Shown here piece by piece: positions 24,340-33,717 of a stretch of 64,000 nt of DNA (its first letter is position 1; each line of letters begins with the position of its first letter). Under the pieces are notes generated by a model. It made no database searches, had not been told where the DNA came from, and saw nothing but the letters and a program-made list of their open reading frames with translations. This DNA is from Sphingomonas_L flavalba_A (GTDB lineage Bacteria > Pseudomonadota > Alphaproteobacteria > Sphingomonadales > Sphingomonadaceae). Made by a program: the position numbers and the translations under genes. The stretch lies in NCBI RefSeq assembly GCF_047553045.1, contig NZ_CP180208.1, forward strand, positions 558,001 to 622,000, given 5' to 3'.

Positions 24340-27144
24340 ATGTCGAGTCGCCTCAACCTGCTTCTGTTCGTGTCGTCCCTTGCCCTGGCCGGCGCGGCCG
24401 AGGCGCAGGACGCACCGCCCGCGCCGCCTGGCCCGCCCGCCCGCGCGGCGGCGACCGCGGCCGGCGACGGCGAGATCGTCGTCACCGGATCGCGGCTCAA
24501 TTCGAGCGGTTATACCGCGCCGTCGCCGACGACGGTGGTTGGCGCCGAGCAGATCGAGCAGCGCGCCCCGGCCCAGGTGTCCGACATCATCAACCTGTTG
24601 CCGTCGGTACGCCTGTCGTCGGGACCGCAGCAGTCGCAGCGCTTCTTCCAGACAGGATCGTCGCCGATCGACCTGCGCGGGTTCGGCGCCGGCCGGACGC
24701 TGACCCTGGTCGACGGCAATCGCTTCACCAGCGGGACGGTCGATTCATCGCTGATCCCGGTCAACCTGATCGAGCGGATCGACGTGGTCACCGGTGGCGC
24801 GTCGGCGGCCTATGGGTCCGACGCGGTGGCGGGGGTCGTCAATTTCGTCCTGCGCAAGCGGATGGAGGGGGTGCGCGGATCGATTCAGGCCGGCGTCAGC
24901 CAGCGGGGCGATTCGTCGGAACGGGTGTTCAACATTGGTTTCGGTTCCGGCTTCGCCGGCGGACGCGGGCATTTTGTCGTCGGCGTCGACTATGCGAAGA
25001 ACCGTGGCGTCGCGCCGATCTTTTCGCGAAGCTGGGGGCAACTGAACCCCTATCTCGTCTCGAACGGCCTGACGCGGCCGGCGGGCACGCCCGCACAATC
25101 CTTTCTGACCGACGTTACCTATTCGCGGCAGTCGACCGGCGGGCTGGTGATTTCCGGGCCGCTGGCCGGCACCGCCTTTGGCGACGGTGGCACACCTTAC
25201 CCGTTCCAGTACGGACAGGTACTGACCAGCCTGATGGTCGGCGGGGTCAACCCGGCCGGTAACCCGAACGGCAACGCGCCGTTGCTGACGCCGACCAGCC
25301 GGCGCGCCGGGCTGATCCGCGGCGAATTCGAGATCACCCCGGCGCTGACCGTCTTTGCCGAGGGCAATTACGGCTACACCGAGACCGACAGCTATTCCGG
25401 CTTCTACCAGGGCAGCGCGATCATCGGCATCGACAACGCGTTTCTGCCCGCCGTCACCCGCACCGCGATGCAGAATGCCGGGGTCACCACCATCACCGTC
25501 GGGCGGCTGCTCGCCGATTACGGCGGCACCCGCAACAAGTCGACGCATGAGACGCTGCGCGGCGTGATCGGCGTTGAAGGCCGGTTGTTCGGCGATTTCA
25601 CCTGGGATGCCGGCGCCCAGTACAGCCAGACCGACAATTACGGGCGCAACAAGGATGTGATTGTCGCCAATTTCCTGGCGGCGGTGAACGCGGTGCCGGG
25701 GCCGAACGGGACGATCGTCTGCGGGCCGATCGCCGGCAACCCCAACCTGACCGATCCGGTCAGACAATCGCAGGTGCAACCGGGCTGCGCGCCGCTCAAC
25801 ATCTTCGGCCTCGGCTCGCCGTCGGCGGAATCGCTCGATTACGTCACCGGCCATGGCGGCGCGGTCAGCACGTCGCGCAACCAGTTGTGGAACGGCTGGG
25901 CCAATCTGCGCGGATCACCGTTCTCGACCTGGGCCGGTCCGGTGCAGGTCGCCCTCGGCGCCGAATGGCGCAAGGAGGCGATCGCGACCCACGCCAACGC
26001 ACTGGCGCTGCAATCGGCATGGAATGCCAGCAACGGCGGTGAGTTTTCCGGTTCGTACACTGTCAAGGAAGGCTTCGCCGAAATCGGCGTACCGCTGGCG
26101 GCGGAACTGCCCTTTGCCTATGCGCTGGACCTGAACGGCGCGTTCCGCATCACCGATTACAGCACCAGTGGCGTGGTCCACACCTGGAAGATCGGTGGCA
26201 CCTGGGAACCGGTGGCGGGGCTGAGGCTGCGTTCGACACGATCGCGCGACATCCGCGCGCCCACGCTGGGCAACCTGTTCGCGTTCGGCGGACCGGGCGG
26301 CTGCTGTAACATCACCAACCCGTTCAACGGCGAGAGCGGTCGTCTGCGTACCGCGCAGACCGGTAACCCCGCCCTGACCCCTGAGATCGCCGATACGTTC
26401 ACCGCCGGCGTCGTCGTCGCGCCGACGGGCGCGCGCTGGTTCCGCGCATCCGTCGACTATTACAACATCAAGCTGAAGGATGCGATCACCACCGTCCAGG
26501 GGCCGGAAATCATCAACCGCTGCGCCGCCGGCCAGCAGGCTTATTGCGCTGCGATTGTGTTCGACAACACCGTGTTCGGCATCGATTACGTCCGCCAGCA
26601 GCCGTTCAACCTCAACCGCCTGCTGCGGCGGGGACTCGATTTCTCGATGGACCTGAATTTCAGCCTTGGCGCCGACAGCCGGCTGGTCATAGCGACCCGC
26701 GCGTCGAAGGCGATCGCGGTGCGGACCTATGATCGCGGCACCATCATCGAGCGGTCCGGTTCGATCCAGGGCGACGGGGTGCCCGAATGGAACGGCACGG
26801 TCGACATGTCGCTGGTCAAGGGACCGGCGCGGGTGACGCTGACCGGGCGCTATTTTTCCCGGTCGAAGTTCGACGCCACCCAGCTTGGGCCGGAAGACGC
26901 GGGATATAGCGCGGCGCTTCCCAACTCGCTCAATACCAACCGCGTGCCCGCCCGCGCCTATTTTGACCTCTACACCGAATACCGGATGAAGGCCGGGCGG
27001 ACGGCGGTGTCGGTCTTCGCCCAGGTGCAGAACCTGCTCGACAAGGACCCGTGGGTATTCGCGTCGACCAACATCACTTCGGGCGGCAACCCCTACGACC
27101 TGATCGGGCGCCGGTTCCGCCTTGGCGTTCGGTTCGAGCGGTAA
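24340..27144 (+). CDS. TonB-dependent receptor
   Basis: A 934-residue outer-membrane receptor of the same large group as the receptor at 20129. A signal peptide (1 to about 23, ending AEAQ) precedes the TonB-box region (GEIVVTGSR), the plug (about 50-170, with SPIDLRGFGAGRTLTLVDGN and GGASAAYGSDAVAGVVN) and the beta-barrel. The ATG at 24340 follows GGAGGGG by 8 bases. The perfect LacI-type operator upstream, shared with GH68 and its MFS transporter, makes a fructoside or acylated sugar a reasonable cargo, an inference from regulation rather than from the receptor sequence. It lacks the C-terminal aromatic residue typical of many outer-membrane proteins. Confidence 0.93.
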   Translation: MSSRLNLLLFVSSLALAGAAEAQDAPPAPPGPPARAAATAAGDGEIVVTGSRLNSSGYTAPSPTTVVGAEQIEQRAPAQVSDIINLLPSVRLSSGPQQSQRFFQTGSSPIDLRGFGAGRTLTLVDGNRFTSGTVDSSLIPVNLIERIDVVTGGASAAYGSDAVAGVVNFVLRKRMEGVRGSIQAGVSQRGDSSERVFNIGFGSGFAGGRGHFVVGVDYAKNRGVAPIFSRSWGQLNPYLVSNGLTRPAGTPAQSFLTDVTYSRQSTGGLVISGPLAGTAFGDGGTPYPFQYGQVLTSLMVGGVNPAGNPNGNAPLLTPTSRRAGLIRGEFEITPALTVFAEGNYGYTETDSYSGFYQGSAIIGIDNAFLPAVTRTAMQNAGVTTITVGRLLADYGGTRNKSTHETLRGVIGVEGRLFGDFTWDAGAQYSQTDNYGRNKDVIVANFLAAVNAVPGPNGTIVCGPIAGNPNLTDPVRQSQVQPGCAPLNIFGLGSPSAESLDYVTGHGGAVSTSRNQLWNGWANLRGSPFSTWAGPVQVALGAEWRKEAIATHANALALQSAWNASNGGEFSGSYTVKEGFAEIGVPLAAELPFAYALDLNGAFRITDYSTSGVVHTWKIGGTWEPVAGLRLRSTRSRDIRAPTLGNLFAFGGPGGCCNITNPFNGESGRLRTAQTGNPALTPEIADTFTAGVVVAPTGARWFRASVDYYNIKLKDAITTVQGPEIINRCAAGQQAYCAAIVFDNTVFGIDYVRQQPFNLNRLLRRGLDFSMDLNFSLGADSRLVIATRASKAIAVRTYDRGTIIERSGSIQGDGVPEWNGTVDMSLVKGPARVTLTGRYFSRSKFDATQLGPEDAGYSAALPNSLNTNRVPARAYFDLYTEYRMKAGRTAVSVFAQVQNLLDKDPWVFASTNITSGGNPYDLIGRRFRLGVRFER

Positions 27145-27180
27145 CGGCCGGGGTGGCGGCCCGGAGTACGACGGCGCCCC

Positions 27181-27223
27181 GCCGGGAGAGCGCCACTACC
27201 GCTGCATTGCAGCGGCGCCCGGC
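27181..27223. terminator. Compound stem-loop after the receptor gene
   Basis: Outer arms GCCGGG (27181-27186) and CCCGGC (27218-27223) enclose a perfect palindrome CCGCTGCA-T-TGCAGCGG (27199-27215). It sits 37 bp after the receptor stop and before the sigma-factor gene, so a terminator insulating the two loci is likely. Confidence 0.5.
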
Positions 27224-27271
27224 ATGGGGCGGATGGCAACGCTTGCGCCGTGGCCGGGCGGGGACTAGATG

Positions 27272-27286
27272 TGCGAATTATTCGCA
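27272..27286. promoter_or_regulatory. 7-1-7 palindrome upstream of ECF sigma gene, Fur-box-like
   Basis: TGCGAATTATTCGCA is a perfect 7-1-7 inverted repeat, the geometry of Fur-family sites. It lies 15 bp upstream of the preferred TTG start of the sigma factor. A related sequence with the same TGC-N9-GCA ends precedes the siderophore receptor at 60821. Confidence 0.5.
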
Positions 27287-27300
27287 AGAAGGTTGGGGCA

Positions 27301-27816
27301 TTGTCGCAGCGCAGGGTCATAGCGGAGCTGTTCGCCGAACGACGCGATGACCTGGTGAAATATGCCGGTGCGGTCAGCGGCGACGATGCCGGCGCCGAGG
27401 ATCTGGTGCAGGAGGCGTGGCTGCGCTGCGACCGGGCGGCGCGCGACGGCCGGATCGAGCGGCCTGCCCATCTGCTGTGGCGCATCCTGCGCAATGTCTC
27501 GATCGACCGGGGACGCCGCATCGCACATGAGAAGCGGATGATTGTTGGCGGTGAGAGCGAGCAGCGCCTTGCCGTCCACGCCGACGAGCAGCCGTGCGTC
27601 GAGGCGATGCTGATCGCCCGGGAGGAACTGGCGCGGATTCAGGCGGTGCTCGACACGCTTGATCCGCGCACGCGTAGTGCGTTCGAGATGCACCGCTTTG
27701 AAGGGGCGAGGCTGCGCCAGATCGCCGCGCGCCTTGGCGTTTCTGTCACGGTGGCGCACGGCCTGGTGGCGAAGGCGCTCGCGCGGGTGCGGCAGGCGGT
27801 GCGCCAGGACGCCTGA
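27301..27816 (+). CDS. ECF sigma factor (FecI-like)
   Basis: A 171-residue extracytoplasmic-function sigma-70 factor. Region 2 is visible in LFAERRDDLVKYAGAV and GAEDLVQEAWLRCDRA, and region 4 in LDPRTRSAFEMHRFEG and LRQIAARLGVSVTVAHGLV. The TTG at 27301 is preferred because GAAGG lies 8 bases upstream and the 7-1-7 palindrome then falls in the 5' region; an ATG at 27250 would extend it by 17 residues. Followed by a FecR gene and a receptor with an STN domain, it completes a cell-surface signalling set in which ligand binding outside triggers transcription of the transport genes. Confidence 0.9.
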   Translation: MSQRRVIAELFAERRDDLVKYAGAVSGDDAGAEDLVQEAWLRCDRAARDGRIERPAHLLWRILRNVSIDRGRRIAHEKRMIVGGESEQRLAVHADEQPCVEAMLIAREELARIQAVLDTLDPRTRSAFEMHRFEGARLRQIAARLGVSVTVAHGLVAKALARVRQAVRQDA

Positions 27817-27936
27817 TTTTGCGCGTCGTCCCCCGAAAAATATCCGTCGCCGTGCGTCTGTCAGGGTAAGAGGCATCGGGATCGGCGGCTTCAAGGCGCC
27901 GGCCGGTGCTTCTGAAAAGAGGGTGACGGGCAAGGG

Positions 27937-28956
27937 ATGAAGGGCGCCACCAGCGACGACGCGCGCCGCGCCGATGACGAGGCGGTGGAATGGGTTATCC
28001 TCTTGCGCGAGGACCCGGATGCCGCCGAGACGCGCGCGGGGTTCGAGGCCTGGCTGGCGGCGTCGCCGCTCAACGCCCGCGCCTGGGCGGCGACCGCCCA
28101 TGCCTATGACCGCGCCGGAGATGCCCGCCCGGCCTATGCGCCGCCGGTTCGCGCGGCGGAGGCGCGGCCGGTGCTGCCCGGCGGACCGCTGCCCTATCTC
28201 CGCCGCAGCCGGACGGCCCGCGCCGCGCCGCGCCTGCCCGGCCGACGCGCGCTGGTCGCGGCGGTGACGGCGGCCTGCGTCACCGTCATCGCTGGCCCGG
28301 CGGTGCTCCTCCACCTGCGCGCCGATCACCTGACTGGCACGGCCGAACTGCGCGCCGTGGCGCTGCCGGATGGCAGCGTCGCCCGGTTGGCACCGGCCAG
28401 CGCGATCGCCGTCGCCTATGCCGGCAATCACCGCCAAATCCGGCTGCTGAAGGGCGAGGCGTGGTTCGACGTGCGCCATGACCCGGCCCGGCCCTTCTAT
28501 GTCGATGCCGGCGGGGTGACGACTACCGTTCTCGGCACCGCTTTCGACGTGCGGCGCGACGCGGCGGGCGTGACGACGCAGGTCGCGCGCGGTCGGGTCC
28601 GCGTCGACTATGCGGGCGCCGCGCCGCCGGTGTCCGCCGAACTGACCCCTGGCGCAGGCCTGCGCGTAACTTTCGCCGGCACCACCGCGCCGGCGCCGTT
28701 GCCGGCGGATCAGGTCGCGGCCTGGCGCAACCGCCAGATCATCGTCCGCGATCGCCCGGCGACCGAGGTGGTCGAGGCGCTGCGCCCGTGGTTTGCCGGC
28801 GTTATCATCCTGCGCGGCGAAGGCTTTGCCCGCCAGCGCGTGACCGGCCTCTATAACGCCGCCAACCCGGTGGAGGCGCTGCGCGGCCTGGCGCAGGCCT
28901 ATGGCGGGCGGGTAACGACAGTGACGCCGTGGATCGTCGTTCTGAGCGAAAGCTGA
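27937..28956 (+). CDS. FecR-family anti-sigma factor / signal transducer
   Basis: A 339-residue inner-membrane regulator. The N-terminal cytoplasmic segment (about 15-60, with EAVEWVILLRED and FEAWLAASPLNARAW) is the sigma-binding FecR N domain. One membrane segment (about 105-125) is followed by the periplasmic FecR domain (about 130-225, with GEAWFDVRHD and VLGTAFDVR) and a C-terminal STN-like region. It lies 120 bp after the sigma factor and before the receptor, the canonical order. It should hold the sigma factor inactive until the receptor's N-terminal domain signals that ligand is bound. Confidence 0.92.
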   Translation: MKGATSDDARRADDEAVEWVILLREDPDAAETRAGFEAWLAASPLNARAWAATAHAYDRAGDARPAYAPPVRAAEARPVLPGGPLPYLRRSRTARAAPRLPGRRALVAAVTAACVTVIAGPAVLLHLRADHLTGTAELRAVALPDGSVARLAPASAIAVAYAGNHRQIRLLKGEAWFDVRHDPARPFYVDAGGVTTTVLGTAFDVRRDAAGVTTQVARGRVRVDYAGAAPPVSAELTPGAGLRVTFAGTTAPAPLPADQVAAWRNRQIIVRDRPATEVVEALRPWFAGVIILRGEGFARQRVTGLYNAANPVEALRGLAQAYGGRVTTVTPWIVVLSES

Positions 28957-29154
28957 GGGCGCGAAGAGCAGGGCGATGAAAATATTTTTGCATTCATTAT
29001 CAGCTAATTGATCGGGAACCGGAGCCGAAATCCCACGATACCGCCGCCGTGCCGCCGAAAGGATGGCCGGGGCGTGCGTCTGTTCAGGTGAAGAGTTGTT
29101 GCGACGCATTAGCAGCATCTCGCATCCTGTTATGGACAGTCAGGGAGATCGGTG

Positions 29155-31722
29155 ATGGTGGGGGCTAAGGCCAACGGGCGCGCGCGGGCGGCCGCAAAGA
29201 CGCATCGCGCGCTGATCGCGGCGCTGATGGTGACGACCGGCCTTGGGGCGGGCGGGTTCGGCGCAGCGCCGGCGCGCGCGGAGGCGCAAGCGGCGGGTTT
29301 CGACATTCCGGCCCAGCCGCTGGCCACCGCGCTGACCGCATTCGGTCAGCAATCGGGCCTGCAGGTCAGCGCGCGGGCGCCGCTGGTCGAAGGCAAGACG
29401 TCCCGAGCGATTGTCGGCACGCTTCCGCCGCTGGAGGCGCTCAGTCAGTTGCTGGCCGGGAGCGGGCTGTCGTTCCGCGTGGCCGACGGCACGGTGACGC
29501 TCGATCGCGCCGCGCAGGCGCCGGGCGGCGGTGGCGACGCGATCTTGCTGGGGCCGGTGCGCGTGCAGGGCGCGGGGGAAGGTGGTGTCCGCCACGATCC
29601 CGGTACCACCGAGGGCACGCGATCCTATACGACGCGGGCGATGACCACGGCGACCAAGCTGCCGCTGTCGATCCGCGAAACGCCGCAGTCGGTGACGGTC
29701 ATCACGGCGCAGGTGATGGAAGACAAGCAGATCGAGGATGTCGTCGACATCGTCGAGCATACGACCGGCCTGTCGATCAACCGCTACGAAAGCAACCGCG
29801 GCAGCATGTTTTCACGCGGGTTCAAGATCGAGAATTATCTGGTCGACGGCATCCCGACCAGCATTAACGAACAGTGGAGCGCGGGCGAGATATCGACGAG
29901 CACCGCGATCTATGACCGTGTCGAGATCCTGCGGGGCGCCGACGGCCTGATGACCGGGGTCGGCAACCCGTCCGGCGTGATCAACCTGATCCGCAAGCAC
30001 GCGGACAGCGACAGCTTCGCCGGCAGCGTCGCGATCGAAGGCGGCAGCCGGTCGCATGTCGGCGGCACGGTGGACCTGAACACGCCGCTGACCCGGAGCG
30101 GAACCACCCGTATCCGTCTGGTCGCCGATTACGACAAGCGCGACAGCTACATCGACCGGATGGGGAGCCGCACCTACATCCTCTACGGTACGGTCGAGCA
30201 GGATGTCGGCGAGCGCACCCTGCTGAGCGCCGGGATCAGCCATCAGGACAGCCATACCGACAGCCCGACCTGGGGCGGCGCGCCGGCCTGGACGGTTGAC
30301 GGCAACGACGCGGTGATCCCCCTCGGCCTGGACCGCGATTTCAATCCTTCGCCCGACTGGGCATTCTGGGATTCGCGCTACACCGCCGTGTTTGGCCGCA
30401 TTGCGCATGATTTCGGCGGTGGCTGGCAGGCCAAGGCCGGCTATTCGCGCGGCGAGCGCGATTCCGAGAGCAAGATCGCCCTGTATTATTCCCGGCCGAT
30501 CGATCCGGCGACGGGACAGTCCTTCTCGCTGTCGCGGGGCACCAGGCGGTTCCTGGGGGGCTATGCCGGGCGCTATTTCGTCGAGAATGTGAAGGAGGAC
30601 GCCAACCTGCAGCTGAATGGCGCGTTGCGGCTGTTTGGGCGGACCCATCATCTGGTGTTCGGTTATGACTATTCGAAGGAGATGTTCGACGGCGACGGCG
30701 CGCCGGGCGCGGTGCCGCAAACGATTACGCCGAACGTGTTCGCTTTCGACCCGGCGATAACCGAGCCGACTTACATCGCGACGCCGAACAACTACGTCGA
30801 CAACGTCATTACCCGAAACGACATCTACGCGGCGGGACGGTTCGTGTTGCTGGACCCGGTGTCGCTGGTCGCCGGCGCGCGCCTGATCAATTACGAGATA
30901 CGAGACCGGCTGAGCGCGACCGGTACGTTTGGTGACGCGAAGAGTTACAAGGCGAAGAACAAGTTCCTGCCCTATGCGGCGCTGGTCATCAGCCCGTTCA
31001 AGACGCTGTCGCTCTATGCGAGCTACACGACGATCTTCCAGCCTCAGGGCTATCGCGACATCAGCAACGCGATGCTGCCGCCGATCGAGGGCAATACCTA
31101 CGAAGCCGGCATCAAGGGCGAGTTTTTCGACGGACGCCTGAACGCGACGCTGTCCGTCTACCGGATGGAGCAAAAGAATGTCGGGCAATACGACCAGATC
31201 GTGCTGGATGAGATGCGGGTCGCGTACAAGGCGGTCGACGGCATATTGAGCAAGGGGCTGGAGGCCGAACTATCCGGCGAGATCCTGCCGAAGTGGAACG
31301 TCACCGCCGGCTACAGCCATTTCAAGGCGCGGGTGACCGGCCCGGTGGACCCGCTTGCCGCGCTGCTGGGCACCGGTGTCGCGGTCAGCACACTCATTCC
31401 GCGTGACCAGTTCAACCTGTTCACCAGCTATGAGTTGCCCGGCGGGTTGGACCGGCTGACCATCGGCGGTGGCGTGCGCTGGCAGAGCGAGACCTATTCG
31501 CATCCCGCCGCGGCGGCAGCGGCGGGGGTGCCGAAACTGTCGCAGGGCGCCTATCTGGTCGCCGACCTGCTCGCCCGATACCGCATCACCGACGCGCTGT
31601 CGGCGCAGGTCAATGTGAGCAACCTGTTCGACCGCAAGTATTTCGCGCCGACCGACGACGGGATGCAGCTCTTCTGGCAGGAACCGCGCAGCGTGCAGTT
31701 GCGGCTCAAATACCGGTTCTGA
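29155..31722 (+). CDS. TonB-dependent siderophore receptor with STN signalling domain
   Basis: An 855-residue outer-membrane receptor of the FecA/FpvA class. After the signal peptide (ending near ARAEAQA) comes a secretin/TonB N-terminal (STN) domain (about residues 45-125, starting FDIPAQPLATALTAFGQ), which contacts FecR in the periplasm. The plug follows (about 160-300, with PLSIRETPQSVTVITAQVM) and then the barrel, ending in the aromatic residue Phe (LKYRF). The ATG at 29155 follows GGGAG by 7 bases. The STN domain together with the adjacent FecI/FecR genes makes this a self-inducing ferric-siderophore or ferric-chelate system. The specific chelate is unknown. Confidence 0.94.
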   Translation: MVGAKANGRARAAAKTHRALIAALMVTTGLGAGGFGAAPARAEAQAAGFDIPAQPLATALTAFGQQSGLQVSARAPLVEGKTSRAIVGTLPPLEALSQLLAGSGLSFRVADGTVTLDRAAQAPGGGGDAILLGPVRVQGAGEGGVRHDPGTTEGTRSYTTRAMTTATKLPLSIRETPQSVTVITAQVMEDKQIEDVVDIVEHTTGLSINRYESNRGSMFSRGFKIENYLVDGIPTSINEQWSAGEISTSTAIYDRVEILRGADGLMTGVGNPSGVINLIRKHADSDSFAGSVAIEGGSRSHVGGTVDLNTPLTRSGTTRIRLVADYDKRDSYIDRMGSRTYILYGTVEQDVGERTLLSAGISHQDSHTDSPTWGGAPAWTVDGNDAVIPLGLDRDFNPSPDWAFWDSRYTAVFGRIAHDFGGGWQAKAGYSRGERDSESKIALYYSRPIDPATGQSFSLSRGTRRFLGGYAGRYFVENVKEDANLQLNGALRLFGRTHHLVFGYDYSKEMFDGDGAPGAVPQTITPNVFAFDPAITEPTYIATPNNYVDNVITRNDIYAAGRFVLLDPVSLVAGARLINYEIRDRLSATGTFGDAKSYKAKNKFLPYAALVISPFKTLSLYASYTTIFQPQGYRDISNAMLPPIEGNTYEAGIKGEFFDGRLNATLSVYRMEQKNVGQYDQIVLDEMRVAYKAVDGILSKGLEAELSGEILPKWNVTAGYSHFKARVTGPVDPLAALLGTGVAVSTLIPRDQFNLFTSYELPGGLDRLTIGGGVRWQSETYSHPAAAAAAGVPKLSQGAYLVADLLARYRITDALSAQVNVSNLFDRKYFAPTDDGMQLFWQEPRSVQLRLKYRF

Positions 31723-31750
31723 TGAACGTGGTATCCACGGCGGGGCGATA

Positions 31751-32575
31751 GTGGCGGGCGACACGGCCTTGGCGTGCGGCCGCCGGGCGGCGCATGACGG
31801 GTGGCAGCCGGCGGCGGCTGTCCCCGTCCCGCCGGCGCCCGCGTCCGCACCGGCGCGCGGGCAGGCGGCCGCCATCCGCTACACCGATCGGCCCGTGCCG
31901 CTCAGCACCCGGCTGGTTGGCATCGGCGGTACCACGCTGGTTGCCCTGACGCTGACGGCGCTGGCGCTGGTGCGCTGGTATGATGCGGCGGTACCGGTCG
32001 CGCCGTCGACCCTGAGCGTGTTCGATATCGCCCCGCCGGCGGTACCGCCCGCGCCGGATACGGCGGTGCCGCCGGCGCCGGAGAAGGAAGAGCGGCGGGA
32101 ACGGGAGATGGTCGAGCCGGTGGATATTCCGCCGCAGTTGCCCGTGCCCGCGGAGACCAGCAGCGTCAGCACACCGATCGCCCGGCCGGTGCCGGACCCC
32201 GGCCCCCCGGCCGAACGATCGACTGCGCCGGACAGCGCGCCGCAGCCGGCGGGCGCGCGGAGCAGCGATGCGAAACCAAGCTGGGAAGGCGAGGTCCTTG
32301 CCGCGCTCAACCGGGTCAGGCGCTATCCGCGCGAAGCCGCATTCCGCCGGCAGCAGGGCGTGCCCTGGGTTCGATTCGTCGTCGACCGCGAAGGGCGCGT
32401 TCATGCGGTACGGATCGACCGCCCGTCCGGCTCCGAGGCGCTCGACCGCGAGGCGCTGGCGCTTCCCCGCCGTGCCCAGCCGCTGCCCCGGCCGCCGGAA
32501 AGCGTGCCGGGCGACCGCATCGAGCTGGTCGTGCCGGTCGAGTTCTTCATGGGTGACGGGGCGGGGGGGGCATGA
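31751..32575 (+). CDS. TonB-like energy transducer
   Basis: A 274-residue inner-membrane protein that transmits proton-motive force to outer-membrane receptors. A cytoplasmic N-terminal segment is followed by a single membrane helix (about 54-73, VGIGGTTLVALTLTALALV), a proline- and glutamate-rich periplasmic spacer (about 80-180) and a C-terminal TonB domain (about 190-265, with YPREAAFRRQQG and VRFVVDREGRVHAVRI). The start is GTG at 31751, 28 bp after the receptor. Its gene order implies it is dedicated to the preceding siderophore receptor. The membrane helix is further from the N-terminus than in classical TonB. Confidence 0.88.
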   Translation: MAGDTALACGRRAAHDGWQPAAAVPVPPAPASAPARGQAAAIRYTDRPVPLSTRLVGIGGTTLVALTLTALALVRWYDAAVPVAPSTLSVFDIAPPAVPPAPDTAVPPAPEKEERREREMVEPVDIPPQLPVPAETSSVSTPIARPVPDPGPPAERSTAPDSAPQPAGARSSDAKPSWEGEVLAALNRVRRYPREAAFRRQQGVPWVRFVVDREGRVHAVRIDRPSGSEALDREALALPRRAQPLPRPPESVPGDRIELVVPVEFFMGDGAGGA

Positions 32576-33717
32576 CCGGCAAGCGCCCTTCGCGCTGGTA
32601 CCGCGCCAATCTGTGGCTGCACCGCTGGGCCAGCCTGGTGGTGACATTGCCGTTCCTGATCCTGTGCCTGACCGGGACGGTGCTGATCTTCCATGCGGAG
32701 ATTGATGCCGCGATGGGGGTGGTGCCGGCGGCGCCCGGCCTGACCGGCGCGGAACGCCCGCTGGCGGAGTCGGTCGACACTGTTTTGGCTGCCTATCCCG
32801 ACCAGAAAATCATCTATCTCGGGATTGACGCGGAGGAGCATCCCGGCCTGGCGATCATCAACACCGTGCCGCCGGGCGACCGCAATTTCGATCGGGCGGC
32901 GCTGCGCTTCACCCGGCTCGCCACCGCGACGCTGACCGAGGAGGCGGTGGAGAGCGAGACGCTGACCGGCTTTTTGCTGGAGCTCCACGCGCAATGGTTC
33001 CTTGGCCCGACGGGCGAACTGGTCGGCGCGGTCATCGCCCTGCTTGTTCTGCTGTCGTTGTTTTCCGGCATCGTCGTCTATGCGCCCCATGCCCGGCGTG
33101 TCGCCTTCGGTGCGGTACGCAAGGGGCGCGGGCCGCGCCTGCTGCAGCTCGACCTGCACAATTTCATCGGTGCAGTGGTTCTGGGTTGGGCGCTGGTCGT
33201 GACGCTGACCGGCTTCCTGCTCGGCTTCGGCACGCTGGCGACGGGATTGTGGGCGCAGGGGCAACTGACCCGAGCGCAGGCCCTGTACGGCGGGGCGCCG
33301 GTGGACGCGCGGGCGCCGCCGGTCAACGCCGACGCCGCCTACCGGGCCGCGCTGTCGGCCGCGCCGCCCGGCTGGCATGTCAGTTCGATCATCTGGCCCG
33401 GCACCGATTACTCGACCGCGCGGCATTATACCGTACTGGTCGGCGGCAGCGGCCTCGACAGGCGGCTGGTGCGCGCGGTGCTCGTCGATGCGGAAAGCGG
33501 TGCCGCCGCTGCCGCCGCCGAACTGCCGTGGTATCTGAAGGCGATCACCCTGTCCGAACCGCTGCATTTCGGCGATTATGGCGGGTTGCCGCTCAAGCTG
33601 CTGTGGACCGCCTGCACCTGGCTGACGCTGTTCATCACCGGCAACGGCGCCTGGCTGTGGTGGAACCGCCGCCGCGCGGGGCGGCGCCGCGGGGGGGTGC
33701 CGGAGGGGCGGGCATGA
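32572..33717 (+). CDS. PepSY-associated membrane protein (iron-uptake type)
   Basis: A 381-residue inner-membrane protein of the PepSY_TM family, with about four membrane helices: near residues 20-40 (LVVTLPFLILCLTGTVLIF), 145-170, 200-225 and at the C-terminus (LLWTACTWLTLFITGNGAWLWW). The conserved HRW near the first helix, LHNFIG before the third and the LPLKLLW region are characteristic. Relatives are found next to siderophore receptors and are proposed to act in reductive release of iron or as ferric-siderophore reductases. It overlaps the TonB gene by 4 bases (ATGA) and the following small gene in the same way. Confidence 0.88.
   Translation: MTGKRPSRWYRANLWLHRWASLVVTLPFLILCLTGTVLIFHAEIDAAMGVVPAAPGLTGAERPLAESVDTVLAAYPDQKIIYLGIDAEEHPGLAIINTVPPGDRNFDRAALRFTRLATATLTEEAVESETLTGFLLELHAQWFLGPTGELVGAVIALLVLLSLFSGIVVYAPHARRVAFGAVRKGRGPRLLQLDLHNFIGAVVLGWALVVTLTGFLLGFGTLATGLWAQGQLTRAQALYGGAPVDARAPPVNADAAYRAALSAAPPGWHVSSIIWPGTDYSTARHYTVLVGGSGLDRRLVRAVLVDAESGAAAAAAELPWYLKAITLSEPLHFGDYGGLPLKLLWTACTWLTLFITGNGAWLWWNRRRAGRRRGGVPEGRA

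Noticed and set aside
28990..29004. TGCATTCATTATCAG upstream of the STN-domain receptor as a Fur box
   Set aside because: Only the left half fits the TGC-N9-GCA pattern and the symmetry is poor, so it is not listed as a site.
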